From NCBI RefSeq assembly GCF_000276665.1, contig NW_004955434.1, forward strand, positions 22,645,179 to 22,709,178: 64,000 nucleotides of DNA. Direction: 5' to 3'. This stretch comes from Chinchilla lanigera (lineage: Eukaryota; Chordata; Mammalia; Rodentia; Chinchillidae). The position numbers and the translations under genes are program-made. Below are positions 1 to 13,165 of this stretch, in pieces (position 1 is the stretch's first letter; every line of letters begins with the position of its first letter). The notes under the pieces are model-generated. The model searched no databases. It was not told where the DNA came from and saw only the letters and a program-made list of their open reading frames with translations.

Positions 1-2694
1 CGGGTGTATTTTGGTCCATCAGATCACTGTGGAAGTTCCTAAGATGGAAATGTTAGGAGAATCAACCAGAAGAATTTAATGTCAATCTGGCAACAAACTT
101 TCCAATGAACTAGAGATAGTGTGAAATGTTAGCCAAAAAAATGGTAATAGATCTGATAGTGTTACATTATGAAGGATATAAACTAGGAAAGTAAAAGGTG
201 TTAACAACTAGGATATTAAATTTTCCTTGGTATTGTAACTATAAAGTGAGCTTTAAAAGGAAATTTTAAAATCTTATATAGTAAATTACATATTACTAAT
301 TATAAAACTAGCATTAATGTTCAATGAAAATGGAGGTGTAATTATATAAAGATCTGATATGACAAAGTATTGATCCCCAAATAATAAAAAACAAATTGTT
401 CTGTGTAAAATACATGCGCAAGTTTTATATGCATAAACATTTTATGTGTCTTGTGTTGACTTGTTCTGCATGACTATTACATGTCTGGAAATGTGTCAGA
501 AATTTAGGGAAATAGTGTTGGACAATCCAGATCTGATCTTTGACCTCAGAGGCCTTACATTCTAGTTTATGGTTCAAAGTCAATAGACCTTTTGTTGTAA
601 TATTTCACCATATATCAAGAGTCTTCAAACTTGGAAATAATAATGTCTCCATAGAGATAACAGAAAATAATTAAAACATTCTTTTTTAAAAAACAAAGTA
701 GGAATTAATCAGCTGGAGAATTTCCTTTATTAGTAAGACAAATATGATATTTAATAGACTGACATACAATGAAATACACAAACCTCACTGTGTTGCCCAA
801 CTACTATTCTCATATGTACACTCCACATAACTACACCAGATCAAGCCACAGAACAGTTCATTTGATGACACCTTTGGACAACAGTAGGTGATAAAACTGA
901 ATTTCTTCCTTGGTCTGACTACTCTCCTGGGGAAAGTTTTGTGGAAGGAAAACCAGTTGATAACAATCATTTAGTAGGAATAATATCACATTAAATGGCT
1001 GATCATCTCTGTGTGGAAAATTCTGGCTAATTACTAGGAAAAGGAAAAGTAGAGTTTCAAAAAAAGAGAAAAAGGAAACACAATGGGTTCCTACAAAAAA
1101 TGGTAAACAAGGCAATAAGCTTGTGAGAACTCTGCTGATTCAGCCCATATTTAGCCTGCAGAGTGAATAGTTAGAGGAGATTATTACGGAAAAGCATATA
1201 ACCAAAAGATCTCAAACCGGAACTAACAAGTAGCACGAATCCAGCACAGGACGATCAAAGAGCAGCCAAAAACACATGAACTCTGTACCACATTTCATCT
1301 ACCTCGTAAGAAAATATAACAGTCTATGCAAAGGACCCTATTTTTATCATCTGTGACACACTTTCCACTTCTACCTCTTTTACATTTCATCTTAGGTTGT
1401 TACATACTGGCATAATTTCTATAAGGTACGGTATTTTCTCTGAAACAAAATAAGGTAAAAAAAAATACGCAGAATCCTTTGTCACTATCAAAATGTATCA
1501 CTCTAAAGCTGAAGTTAGCAGAAGACATGTCTCCAATGTCCAACAAATCAAGTAGAAATTATGTATGTTTGAGAGTTAAGATTTCAGTCCTGTATGCATA
1601 TCTGTTCTTACATTTCTCCCATTTTATTTTGCTGTTTTAGTAACACTAAAACCCACATGCTGTATAAGATTAAAGACAGAAACCAAAGAAAAAGATGAAA
1701 CTATATAGAAATCAATCTGTAGTTTAAGGAGGGAGGTATCAGTGGTATCATATTACAAGAACCTGTGTACTCTGCAGGTGAAAGGCAACCTCCGAGGATG
1801 AATATCCTTCAACCTACTTAACCAAGTCCTTTCTTCCAAGTTGCTTTATCCTCTCTGAGCTTCCTGAGTTGCCAAGAAGCCAAATCTATTGTTTACCAGG
1901 ATACTCTGGGAAACTTCCAAAAACACTGTTTGAAAAATAAAGATAATTATAATGTCTCTTCCTAATCTTCTTTCCTTAAACCATGCCTTTGGAATCCAGA
2001 AATTGCCCTCTGAGTGACATTTCTATTTTGTCAGCATATTTAAAATGTATCACCAGCCTCAAGACCCAGGTACAATCTGATGAGATTGTCATTTTCCATG
2101 AGTGACACATGATTTTTCTATCAGTCCAGTTTTAGATTAAACTAGCTCATATAAAGCTACAATCAACTAAAAACCTGCCAAATCATTTCCCCCCAATATA
2201 CCATGTCTCTGGAGTGGCTCTCCCTTATTCTTTACTAATCAAAATAATTACTTGATTTTAAATGAAGGAATTTATCTTTGTTAAAACTTACTTTTTTGAG
2301 CTTATCCTAGCATTTCTACTTGATAAGAATTATCGTAATTCTGGGATTAAGCTCTAGGTCACTGATGAATACGCCTCCCATATCTTTATGAAATGCACTG
2401 TAAAAATAAAGAGGAGTAAAAATAAAAAGCAGGACATGCAAAGTCCTGAAACTCTCCACAAGACATCTCTTTATGTGCTAATAAAAGGATTCTTTAAATA
2501 TGCTTGTAGAGCCAGACAATCCTTCCTCTTTATTTTAATGTAACTACTTTCAATTGTTAGCAGAAGCAATGCAAAGTGGAAGAGAAAAAGTTAACATTTG
2601 CTCTATAAAATAAGTCATTTTTTGGTAATGCACCAATTATTTAACAGGAACTGGTAAATATACTTTAAGACCACAGAAAAAGACTAATAAAAAA

Positions 2695-2875
2695 GTTTTA
2701 ACTAGTATATCTAACTTTTTTATTTTAAAGATAAAAGAATGAAAACATACTAATAAACACAGAAATAAACAAAACAACACAAACACAATAAAAGCAATAC
2801 AGGACTTCAGACAAGGTGATAGGAAATTAACAATGGCTGTTGTATTAAATATTGTTATCTTCAATTAGCATATCT
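2695..2875 (-). mobile_element. L1-like 3' end remnant
   Basis: The reverse complement carries AAGATAACAATATTTAATAC, CATTGTTAATTTCCTATCA, TTGTTTTGTTTATTTC and ATCTTTAAAATAAAAAAG. It aligns with the copies at 15955, 39975 and 54420. Confidence 0.6.
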
Positions 2876-5189
2876 CACCTGAGGTATACTTTGACATTTA
2901 TTTTCAAATATATAAAGTAGATCAGTTTTATTTGCTGCTTTCCTTGGAAGTATTTCACCATAAATTTATAAGGGCTGTCATTCTTCTAAAGTTTAACATG
3001 TAAAAAAAATTTACTCATTTTAATTGTCCTTCAAAACAACTACTGTATAAAGAAACATTCAATGCCTGCTTGTTTCCAGATGAAGAAAATGATTATACAC
3101 AGCTAACAGTATTTTCATCTATACAGCACAATAAGAGCTTGCTGGTTTCCAACACAAGCTTCTGGCTGCAGGCAGAGAGATCCCATAGGGAAAACCCAAA
3201 TAAAAAGGTAGAAGTAGGGGTGTATCTCCTGCAGAATCAGGATACAGACAAGGAAGAAAGGAGGAGGTGAAGCTCTTCCGTATCTCAACACCATCTGAGA
3301 CACCAGTTGTACAAAACAAGAAGATGGGGAACAGTGTCGGCAAAGTTAGCTATGGTTCCTCCCTCCCAGATATTGAGCCAACTGGTGACCTGGCCCTGAG
3401 TTAGAGAACTAACATTTTAAGGTTACTACAGTGCCTTACTTCTTCTGGTAAAGGTTAGGGAGAGGAATTAATAGATGGTGATTAACAGATTAAGTAACAG
3501 ATTAATAAATAATCTATTAATTAACCGATTAATAGATTTAACTCAGTGGCCCTAATAGGCAAATCCAGAGTCCATAAGGAAGATGCCAGGTCCAATACAA
3601 TTCCAATACCGGGAGGAAAGAACTGCTCTATGCAGAATATAGACATTTTTCCTTCCTTAGCAGAGGCCAGTGGTGGAGAACCAATGCACGCTTGCTGCAG
3701 CACGCTGTTTGTATCAGCGAAGGCGCTTCATAGTTTGCCATCACTGCCTAGGCTATCTTTAGTCACAAAGCACTAGGCCTTAGCTTAAGATACCTTGCAA
3801 CCAACATGGGAAGTGTTTCAAACTCTTCCTTAGAAATGATAAGAAAACTAGGAACAAAATGTTAGGGAAAGAATGCGGAAAGACAAGGCTTCCAGAAAAC
3901 AGTAACAGGCCACTAGACAAAAAGTCCTAACCTATTTCATTTTTGTAAATGAGCCCATTAAGGAACATGTGTCCAGCTGGTAGGGGGGATGTTACAGTTC
4001 AAGCTGACCCTTGTGAGAAAGAGGCAGAGGAAAGGAAGGCCCACAGGAGTAAGGACAGGCCACAATCTTCCCAAGTTCACTGCTTACTACCTGTGAAGCT
4101 CCCAACTGGAGGACCCACTCCCAAAACAACAGATGGTGTCAGTGAATTAGCCACTGCTCTTCCCAGGACGCTGGGCACAGAACGCTCTGGCGAAAGGCTG
4201 GCTAGGCAGGGTATCCTGCTGGAACAAACCCGACATCTGCTCAGTCTTTTCCCTCGCCCCTCAACTCTACACTGGCTATTTCAAGGCGTAACAACTTGAA
4301 AGCTCATGTGGACTTCTCTTCCATTATTATTACTTTAAATGCTAAATTTTATCTACTTAAGGATCTTACCTTGGCTCTATGCCCTGGCAGAAGGCAAGAT
4401 TTTTCAGCTAATAAGGGCCTGGAGGTTTTCTTATACCACAGGAGTTTTCAAAAACATTCCTACATATTCATAATAGTCAAATTAATAGATCTGATGCCAG
4501 ATGTAAAATGGCATTTTATGGATAGATTTAAAAGGTACTAATGGGGTAACTTTTAAAGATACTTTAAGACACACAGTTATGAATCTAATGTAAAATCATG
4601 TTGCCTTTTCATCTTGGCTATGCGTTCTCTATTCTGTAATGCACTAATCAGGAAGAAGAAAAAAAGGAAAAAAAGAAAGCTTGGCATCTTTTTTCCCTGG
4701 AAAGATATTTATTGTTCAGGAAAGACATTTACGTTAAATGTCTTTTAACTGTCCTTTCTGTAACAATTAAAAGCTTTGCCTTTGACTAACTGACACACTT
4801 CACAAGCATACACAATGGAAGCAAAATAAATCTTTCCTATGTGGTACACTATGTGCCCTCAGATGGATTAAAACCTGCTAGCTAAGTGCATTTTTATAGT
4901 GTTAAGCTTTTGAAAACCTGACAGAGAAGAGCACTAGGTGAACAGGGTGAAGGAAACTGTGAGTAACTATATCACAAGATTTTCTGAGCTCAGGTGCCTG
5001 TGGTTGGGTTAGACATAGGTTTACTGTCTAAGAAAGCAGACATCTCATCTTGAAAATTTACACTTCTAATCACAAAACGAAGTGAACATACAGGCAAAAT
5101 TTAAGCAACACATATGAATAGACCATTTATAATGGCAAGGTCACATGAAAGCCAAGCAAACAAAAATCAACTAAAATAATAAAATGTTT

Positions 5190-5272
5190 GGGCTGCAGAT
5201 ATAGCTCAGCACCACAGCACCTGCCTGGCAAGCAAGAGGTCATGAGTTCAACTCCTGGTACCATAAAAAAAG
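5190..5272 (+). mobile_element. ID SINE (tRNA-derived), diverged
   Basis: It has the ID core with ATAGCTCAGC (A-box-like), CCTGCCTGGCAAG and GAGTTCAACTCCTGGTACC (B-box-like), then a short A-rich tail. The mismatches make it older than the copy 180 bp downstream. Confidence 0.85.
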
Positions 5273-5368
5273 AATGAAAGGGTTACAATGGACATGTTTT
5301 CAGTTTTCCTTTTAGACAAAGTCATCTTTTCAACATCTTTTTAGCAGCATTTTAAAATTTCAGAAGAA

Positions 5369-5478
5369 GGGGCTGGGGATTGAGCTCAGCGGCAAAAAGC
5401 GCCTGCCTGGCAAGCGCGAGGTCGTGAGTTCGGTTCCCAGTAGCGGAGAAAAACCAAAAAATAAAAATAAAATAAAAT
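5369..5478 (+). mobile_element. ID SINE, young, with 15-bp target-site duplication
   Basis: A full ID core is followed by the tail GGAGAAAAACC and an AAAAT-rich stretch. Identical 15-bp flanks AAAATTTCAGAAGAA at 5354-5368 and 5479-5493 are the target-site duplication. Confidence 0.95.
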
Positions 5479-5492
5479 AAAATTTCAGAAGA

Positions 5493-5516
5493 ATATATAT
5501 ATATATGTATATATAT

Positions 5517-5590
<74 letters not shown>
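5493..5590. repeat. Compound (TA)n-(CT)n-(TA)n microsatellite
   Basis: There is TA repeat with one TG/TA break at 5493-5516, CT dinucleotides at 5519-5548, then TA at 5548-5590. It abuts the target duplication of the ID at 5369-5478. Confidence 0.95.
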
Positions 5591-5593
<3 letters not shown>

Positions 5594-5871
5594 CTCCCTT
5601 ATAAGCCATGAGGTTTGGCTTTAAAGAAAGGAAGAAGGAAAGGAAGGATAGAGAGAAGGTGGAAGAAGATCAGTTTTGAAATGTTCAGATTCTCTAGCAT
5701 TTACAAATTATCAACCTCAGGCCAGGTACTACTTGAATCAATCAACAATTGAGTTCGTATTCATTATTCAGAAGGGATTAAGCCTTAAGATATTAACAAG
5801 TATTTGGCCAAAGATAGTACCGTTTTCCAGATCTCAAGATTTTGATAAACCAGTTTTTCTACTTCATCTAT

Positions 5872-6320
5872 AAAAACATATGGTCTGCTCCTAGACGGAT
5901 GAATTAATAGAGAAAATATGGTACCTATACACTATGAGATATTATTCAGTCATTAAAAAAGAATTAAATACTGTCATCTGCAGCAACATGGATGGAACTG
6001 TAGGCCATTATATTGAATGAAATAAGCCAACCCCCCCCAAAAAAAGACAAATATAACATGTTATTACATATGTGGAAGCTAAAAATGTGTTGATCTCATA
6101 GAACTATAGAATAATGGGTATGAGCCTGAGAAGGGGACGGGGGCGGGAGGGGTAGAGACAGGGTGGTTAATTGACACATGATTAATTCATACAGGGGTAC
6201 TGTGCAGTAAGAGGAACAGCTTTCCATGCTTTAGAGGGTGATGTAACTATGGTAAATGACCATTATATATGTTAAAATAGCTAGTAGAGAAAAACTTGAT
6301 TATTTGCAACAGAAAGAAAT
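5872..6320 (+). mobile_element. L1 3' region remnant
   Basis: The stretch follows L1 3' UTR order: GAGATATTATTCAGTCATTA, GCAACATGGATGGAACTGTA, TTGAATGAAATAAGCCAAC, then the G-rich stretch GGGGACGGGGGCGGGAGGGG. Confidence 0.75.
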
Positions 6321-9300
6321 GATAAACATTTGAGGTGATGATATGCCAATTACCCCATCTGATCTTTAAATGGCAAAGCATACCCTATAAATGTATAGAA
6401 CGATTATATCAGTTACAAATAAATATATATCTAAGAGTTAGAAAGCACAATATAACCCTTTTGTAAATGTTGCTTTACAAGAAACAAAATCTGCTTTACT
6501 TAGATCTTAATAAAATGAGTTATAAGGAAAAAATGCACAGTCTGTTTTCCTCACCAAAATAGAGATAATCTACCTTCTGTGTTGCATGCACTGTGTTCAC
6601 AAGTTAATTCCTACATCCAGCATATATTTACAGTAGCATACTAACACTGAATGCAAATGTTGCTAGATGTAGATGCAGCCAACAGAACCTATAAACTCAA
6701 CTGGAAAGTGCTGCATCCAAGAGGTGACATATGTCAGTAAGGTCGCCGTGGTCACGGTGGAACAACGGGAGGGAAGGCAAGAGTGAGCTGTTGCTGAAGT
6801 AAGCCTCACCCTGACTCAGGGTCTAGGGACAAAAATAATCCAACTCATGGGTGAGGTGCAGTCAAGACTTGAATAATAGACATCTGTAGGCAGAAGACGC
6901 TAAAACTAATTAAACATACATGCATTTTAAATATTTTATCTTTTTTTGTCTTTTTGATATTTTATTTATCTTAATGTTTATAAATATACATTATTAGCCA
7001 ACCAATCTTTTGACGCATGATCAAGGAGTTTTGAGTGAAGTCGGAAAGGTCTTTTTTACAGAAACCATACTCTTCATGCATTAGCTACACTATTTGTGAG
7101 CGAGATGCCACAGCCTAATGGTTGTTAGAGTACAAGAGTTCTAGATTCTCAAGATTTTCTCCACGGATGTGTTAACACTTAATTTAGTTAGAAACAATTA
7201 CTTTTTGCACATGTTATTAGTTTTACAACAGTTAACTAATGTAAGTACAACTAATTGACATGCTTCAGCACTACTATACTCGCTTAGTAGCGAGTGCACC
7301 ATCCAACCTGTAGCAGTGGAAATGTACGGTCTACGGAAGCACCCACCATGGCACTGATGGGTGTGGCTCACAGTTCTCAGCACGCGCTGTTGCCCAGACT
7401 TCTGGTTACAGAACGTGGAAGGCCCCACGAAGTCTGAGAAGAAAGGGAGCTCTATAGGACCCATCAACAAATTCCAACATATGGGATGCCAGAAGCAAAC
7501 ACAGAGGACTCAGTCAATTTAACTGTACATGTCTTAGGGTGCCTTAAAAATAATACTTCTAAACACATACATCTTTCCTTAAGAAAAGAAAAAGTGGCTG
7601 TGGTAACATTTTCTTTTCCAATACAATGGTATCTTTGTCTTAATAGGCTCCAACCTCCCACAGTGATAAATGATATTTGGGTGTAACTTTTATTTTACAG
7701 ATGCAGTGAGGATTATTTTAAAATCATGGTAGAAATTCTACAGTTTCCAGTGTGTATAATTATGAGAAGAGAAGCACTAACTTAAGACACATCTAAGATG
7801 CTAATTTTTCAGGGGAACTAACTGCATTCCCCATATCCTGCTTCTCTCACTGCAGGTGTTACTACTCAATGTCTCTTTTTCATAATGCTTGCTGCTGTGG
7901 TTGGGAACATAAATATTTTATATTTTTTCACTTATTCTTCCACATATATAAATAAAAAGTTAACTGTATGGTTGCAGATACTCAACTGTGATGATTTAAC
8001 AAATATTTACCAAAAACTAAGTTATTAAATAAGCTAATCTGTCTTGACAACTATGAAACCCGAGGAAACAAAAGGAGAAAAACAGACCCTTTATAATGTA
8101 CACAGGTGGCATTTTACCAGTTGCAACAATTATGAGAGCACATATAAACATTCGGGGAACCATACTCGTATTTCATAATCACAAAGACAGCAAAAACAAG
8201 GTGGTAGTACGACTCTCATTTTATCATGCCTCTGCACAGGCCCTATAGGAAGCAGAGAGGCAGAACTTTCTTTCACTTCAACATCCTGTTATTGACTATT
8301 CGCTTTTTTAAAATACAGAAGCCAATGTTTTGAGATTTTAGACTCACATTCCTCTGCTGTCTCAATAAAAGATTAATTTGTGGTCCTGGCTTCTCCTGGG
8401 TTGTTTTGTAGTTTAATATTCTTCATGGTAGAATCAGTTTTTCTTTTCTGTCGAAGTCTCTCCAAGGAAGTCTTGGAGAATATCACATCCCTGTGCCAGC
8501 ATATGCTCATGTTTTCCACACAAATGCAAAGGCTGCACAGGCAGACGAAATGCAATCCAGGTTATACACCTATAGATCTTGCTTACTTTGGCCTCCAATT
8601 TACCCTGGGATTTTACAGTATAAAGTTATTTGCACAAGGATGGCTTACACCCTGTACTCTAAGGAGGACTTATTTTTATATGGTGAGCTCTCTCACTTCT
8701 TAATGGTTTATCTACTCTACCTCCACAAACAGAATAGACCAAAATCACTTCTACAGATTGCTCAGATGTATTTATACTTGACTCTTCAACTCTAAGGATA
8801 TAAATTAGTTAAGAAGTGGTTTAATCATAAATATATAATTACATATATATTTAATACATCTTTTCACTAAACATTTTTCGAGTGCCAATTATATGTTCAG
8901 TACAGCACAAAGAGCTGAGATACCAGAAAACTAAGAGACAGTGCCTATCCTCAATGTACTCAACTGGTCAATAGGAAAACATTTAAACCTGAGAAAACAA
9001 CAACTATACACAAAGGGTACACAAAGTGGTAACAGAAGAAGCACAAAGGTAGGAAAGATAACTGGCTGGGGCAGATTATTTAGAAAAGCTTGAAAGAAAA
9101 GGTAAAAGTTAAATAGGTCATAAGAGACTGAGAGCATTTCCCTGGGGAACAAGGATTGCTAATATTTTAGGATGACTAAAGCATAAGGGAGCAAAAGAAA
9201 AATGAGAGTGCAAAGGGTCATATAATGAAAGACTTAAAAGCAAGGCTTAAAATAAATTTTGAAGCATCTGAAAGTGTTGACGGGTGCCAGGGAACCAAAT

Positions 9301-10397
9301 TCCTTCCTTTGAACACCACAAATAAAGGGGAAGAACCAAGCATGATGCTTTACTTGTCCTGTACAAGCTGTACTACTGGTTAAACAAACAGTAGAAGACA
9401 GTTTCCCTTTATAGGCAAACTCTGGCTAACAAATGAAGGATAGAATAAAATAACACCAACTCACAACTCTTAATGAATTAATACATACGGGCAGAGAACA
9501 TCAATTGTTGCCAATATCACACACACACAAAAGAGATAACCTTACCTTATAGGCCTCCTGATGAGAGAAAAGAAGAAAAAAAAAAAAAAAAACTTAAGTC
9601 TTTTCCAGAAAACAAAACAAAATAATAATTTAACCTGAATTTCGCCATGCCTCTAACTACTCATTTGTAGAAATACACCACAAAGATACTGTTAACAAAC
9701 TCTAAATTATCCTAGAAATTCTAGGAAAAACAATTCTTGCATTTTTACATGAAAAAAAAGATGAGTGAAGAAGGTACAGATTAAAAGAAACGACATTTTT
9801 TACAAATTGCAAGATGTGGACCTTATTTGGATCCCAATCTAAACACGCAAATTATAAAAAGAATTTATGACATTTTGATTCTATTGGGAATATGTCCAGT
9901 AGCCAGATATTTGATGATATTAAGCATTTATTAGTTTATATACAGTAATAGGATTCTAATTCTGCTTTTTAAAATATCTTACCTTTAGAGATTTATACGG
10001 AATTATCTATGAATGAAATAATGTATCCTGGATCTTACTAAATATTATATTTGACAGGAAACAGGAATACACATGAAACAATACAAACCATCAGGTGAAA
10101 CTGAGTAATGGTAAATGAAAGGTGCATTATACTATGCTCTACATTTCACATTTTCTATAAAAACACAGAAAATAAAAGAGAACACAAAAATATTGAAGAG
10201 AATTTGGTACTTAGCCCCTACGTGAGCTGTAATTTTCAAACAGTGAAATACTTTTAGCTAATTTACAACATGTCACGTATTTCCTACCCGATTTGCTGGT
10301 AGTTTAGAAGGTTATGTAGAACCTGGGGAGAAAAGAGATAGGAAGAACCCAAATCCCCCTACTTCAGTGGAGCTGAGTGATGAGACAGCAAGCCAAG

Positions 10398-10506
10398 AGG
10401 CTGTGGTACAGCTTAGTGGTGGAGTGTTTGCCTCGGCCCTTGCAACCAGCCTGGGTAAGGCTCCAAAGGCTCTGGATTCAACCCATGATACTAAAGAAAA
10501 AAGAAA
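10398..10506 (+). mobile_element. ID-like SINE with internal insertion
   Basis: GTACAGCTTAGTGGTGGAGT matches the ID 5' part, and GGATTCAACCCATGATAC the 3' part, with an A-rich tail. About 25 extra bases between them resemble the B1 phrase CCAGCCTGGG, so it may be a rearranged or hybrid copy. Confidence 0.6.
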
Positions 10507-10600
10507 GGACAGGAGAAACCAAATCAATAGGTGAATGCAAACAGGAAGAGAAAAAGGGATAGATTCATAGACATTTTTGGCACAAATCTGACAAGGCATC

Positions 10601-11335
10601 ATAACCAACTAAAATGAGATTTGAAGCAAAATAAGTAATTTTCATGGCACCAATCACTGCTCAAAATCATGTATTTCCCGGCTCTGGAAGGTAAGTCATT
10701 ATCTCATGCCTAGTGCCCAATAACATAGAATAGGCCCTCAAGTAAAGGTGTGTCAGATAGCTCTATCCAATAGAAACTGATGTTTCTAACTAGCACACAA
10801 ACAGACGGAATGCTTATGGACTTGATTAAGCAACAGCAGATGTTCTGGGATAATGGGTGAGTAAATCATTTAGGAAGTATGCTCAGCAGATAGTACTAGA
10901 CACCTGAAAAATGAACCAAGGTATTTTTTTCACACTGAATGAGAAACCCAGTATGACAGACAGGATCAAGATGGCAATTCCATAATGTAAAGAATCAAGT
11001 TTCTTGACGCCCTTGTGCTTCTCCATACTTAGCATGCACATCTCATAACACGGTACCTTGAGCACCAGCCGTCACATCCAAGCTCCAGGCAAGAGGAAAC
11101 AGCGAAGACAAACCAGTGCATGCCAGGTGAGTCAGCTCTTTTTTTAAGAGGTTTCTCTACACTTTTCACCTAGTAACTTCCATCATCACCAACTGAGATT
11201 TGAAGGAAAATACTTTCACGGCACCAACTATTGCTTAAGATTGTATTACTTCCTGTCACTGGTAAGCTCTATCCCAGTCTTGTTCATTGTATCACACCCC
11301 TCACCCTTGGTGCCCAATAACACACAGTAGCAGTC
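10601..11335 (+). repeat. Diverged local duplication (copies about 10601-10732 and 11186-11330)
   Basis: Shared phrases in the same order: ACCAACT..GAGATTTGAAG, TTTCA.GGCACCAA, then GTGCCCAATAACA. The copies are about 585 bp apart and differ at many positions. Confidence 0.65.
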
Positions 11336-12716
11336 AGATTTAATCACATGACTATCGCTATCCGCAAGGAAGACTGAGGAGAAATTTTTTGTTAGGCACA
11401 TTATTGTCCCAACAAAACTGATATTCTGTTAGGAAGGAGATAACTGACGCTGAAGAGACACCTAACAGTATGTGCCATGGATACCAAATTCTAGAATATA
11501 CTGGGCCTCTGGTGTGTGTTTCAGGTACCTGCTGGTCAGTTATTCAACCAGTACCTTCTAAGAACAGCTGGCGGTTGGAGAAGATGTGAGAAACTATACT
11601 GGTAATTGGTGACTGTCCAGGGAATGACCCCGTAATAGAAAAGAAGACTAGGAATGGCTAACTTAAAGGTGGCAAGAAAGACTGGCAGAGACTCACAGAG
11701 GGTAGTCAGATCAGAGACAGCATCAGAGCAGGAAGGAAAAGAGCAGAAAAGCTAGTCAAAGGTGCCGGGAAGGTCAAACCCAACATTAAGAGAACGGTTT
11801 CTACATTCAAATCTGGAAGACACTGGTGATCTTTCCCAGTGGCAGTTTTGAGACTTGTTTCAAAAACGAAAGCTAGGCCACACTGGGACGAAAACTAAGG
11901 AAGCTTTACAGACATCCATCGAAGAAGGACAGAGCACAAGCATGTGGTCTCCGGATCATGTGAGTTAACTGGAAAGAAAGAAGAGGGATAAGAAAGGTGG
12001 CTGTCAAGCATATACGATGCCTCACTACATGCACAGACAAAGAGGAACAATCCCGGGCACTTTTCACCTGAGAAGCCAGCAGGTGAGAGAAAGGGGCAGT
12101 TATCTTCCTTTGGGAACATCAGCTTGTCCAAGCGCAAGCTCAGTTTACAATGAAGCTCTTTCATGTTTTTAAGATTTCTGACTTGTCAGATACCTAAGTG
12201 TGTCCTTTCCTAGTTTGCCTAGTGGCTGTTCCTCTTTAAAATATATCAAGCCATAATTATTCTGGCTTCCCAGAGAAAATCAAAGATTACCAAGACACAA
12301 AGATCATTAAAATTTTCATCAAATAACCTCTGTCACATCCCCTTGGACTTACACCTGAACTTCCCTTAGACATGACGGAAAACATTCCAGGTGGGATTCT
12401 GCTCAAGACATGAAACATAAAGTCTGGTCAATCAACAAAGGGCTATGTGCTGCGATACAGGGTTGAGAGGTAACACCAGCCACACCTCTGATAGATTAGT
12501 GTATGGGGACGTGGCCTAAGAGAGGTCACCAAGAACCACTTTAAAATATTCAGTGAGAGGGGGTCCCAGGAGAGGAAATGGGAGAAGGATGGCAAAGGGC
12601 TGCGGAGAAGTCAGGCGTGCTGTGCCGATTAAGGGCCACGTGCCCAGCTCAGGTTCTGCTATCTTGGGAAATTCTGAAACTTGGCCTCAAGTTCTCCTCT
12701 GTAAAACTTTGCTTTT

Positions 12717-12838
12717 TAAATTTTTTTTATTTTAAGGAGAAAAAAAATAAAACAAGATTTCAAAACAAGATAATAGGAGGGTAACAATGGTTAATACGTT
12801 ACATATTCGTATCTTTAAATTAAACCCAACTCTTAACC
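12717..12838 (-). mobile_element. L1-like 3' end remnant
   Basis: The reverse complement reads AAGATACGAATATGTAACG, CCATTGTTACCCTCCTATTA, TCTTGTTTTGAAATCTTG and a closing CTTAAAATAAAAAAA. It is the same family as the other short 3' ends. Confidence 0.6.
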
Positions 12839-13147
12839 AAAAATGATTGCTGAAATATCTTCCTGCTTGAAAACTTTGTGATTCTAACACACGAAGTAAA
12901 TGCTGTATAAAAACACTGTATATGGTTTCTACCTGTGGCCTTACTTTGAAGAAGAGTTTCTAAAGGTAGAAAAGAGATGGTGAAGCCTCTAAGGAAGGAC
13001 CCAGGCCTGAAGAGGCCACAGAAGGCAGCACATGATCACGTCCCCTCCAAACCTCTGTATTGTGGAGCAAACTCTCAGACTCCTTGATTTCATTACATAA
13101 AACAAAGAACTACGCATGACTTACCTTTAAAGTAAGCAAGCGCAGGT

Positions 13148-13165
13148 GGGGGGGGGGGGGGGGGG
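13148..13165. repeat. Homopolymer of 18 G
   Basis: An unbroken G run on the plus strand (C on the MLLT3 transcript), preceded by CGCAGGT and followed by TGGCG. Confidence 0.95.
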
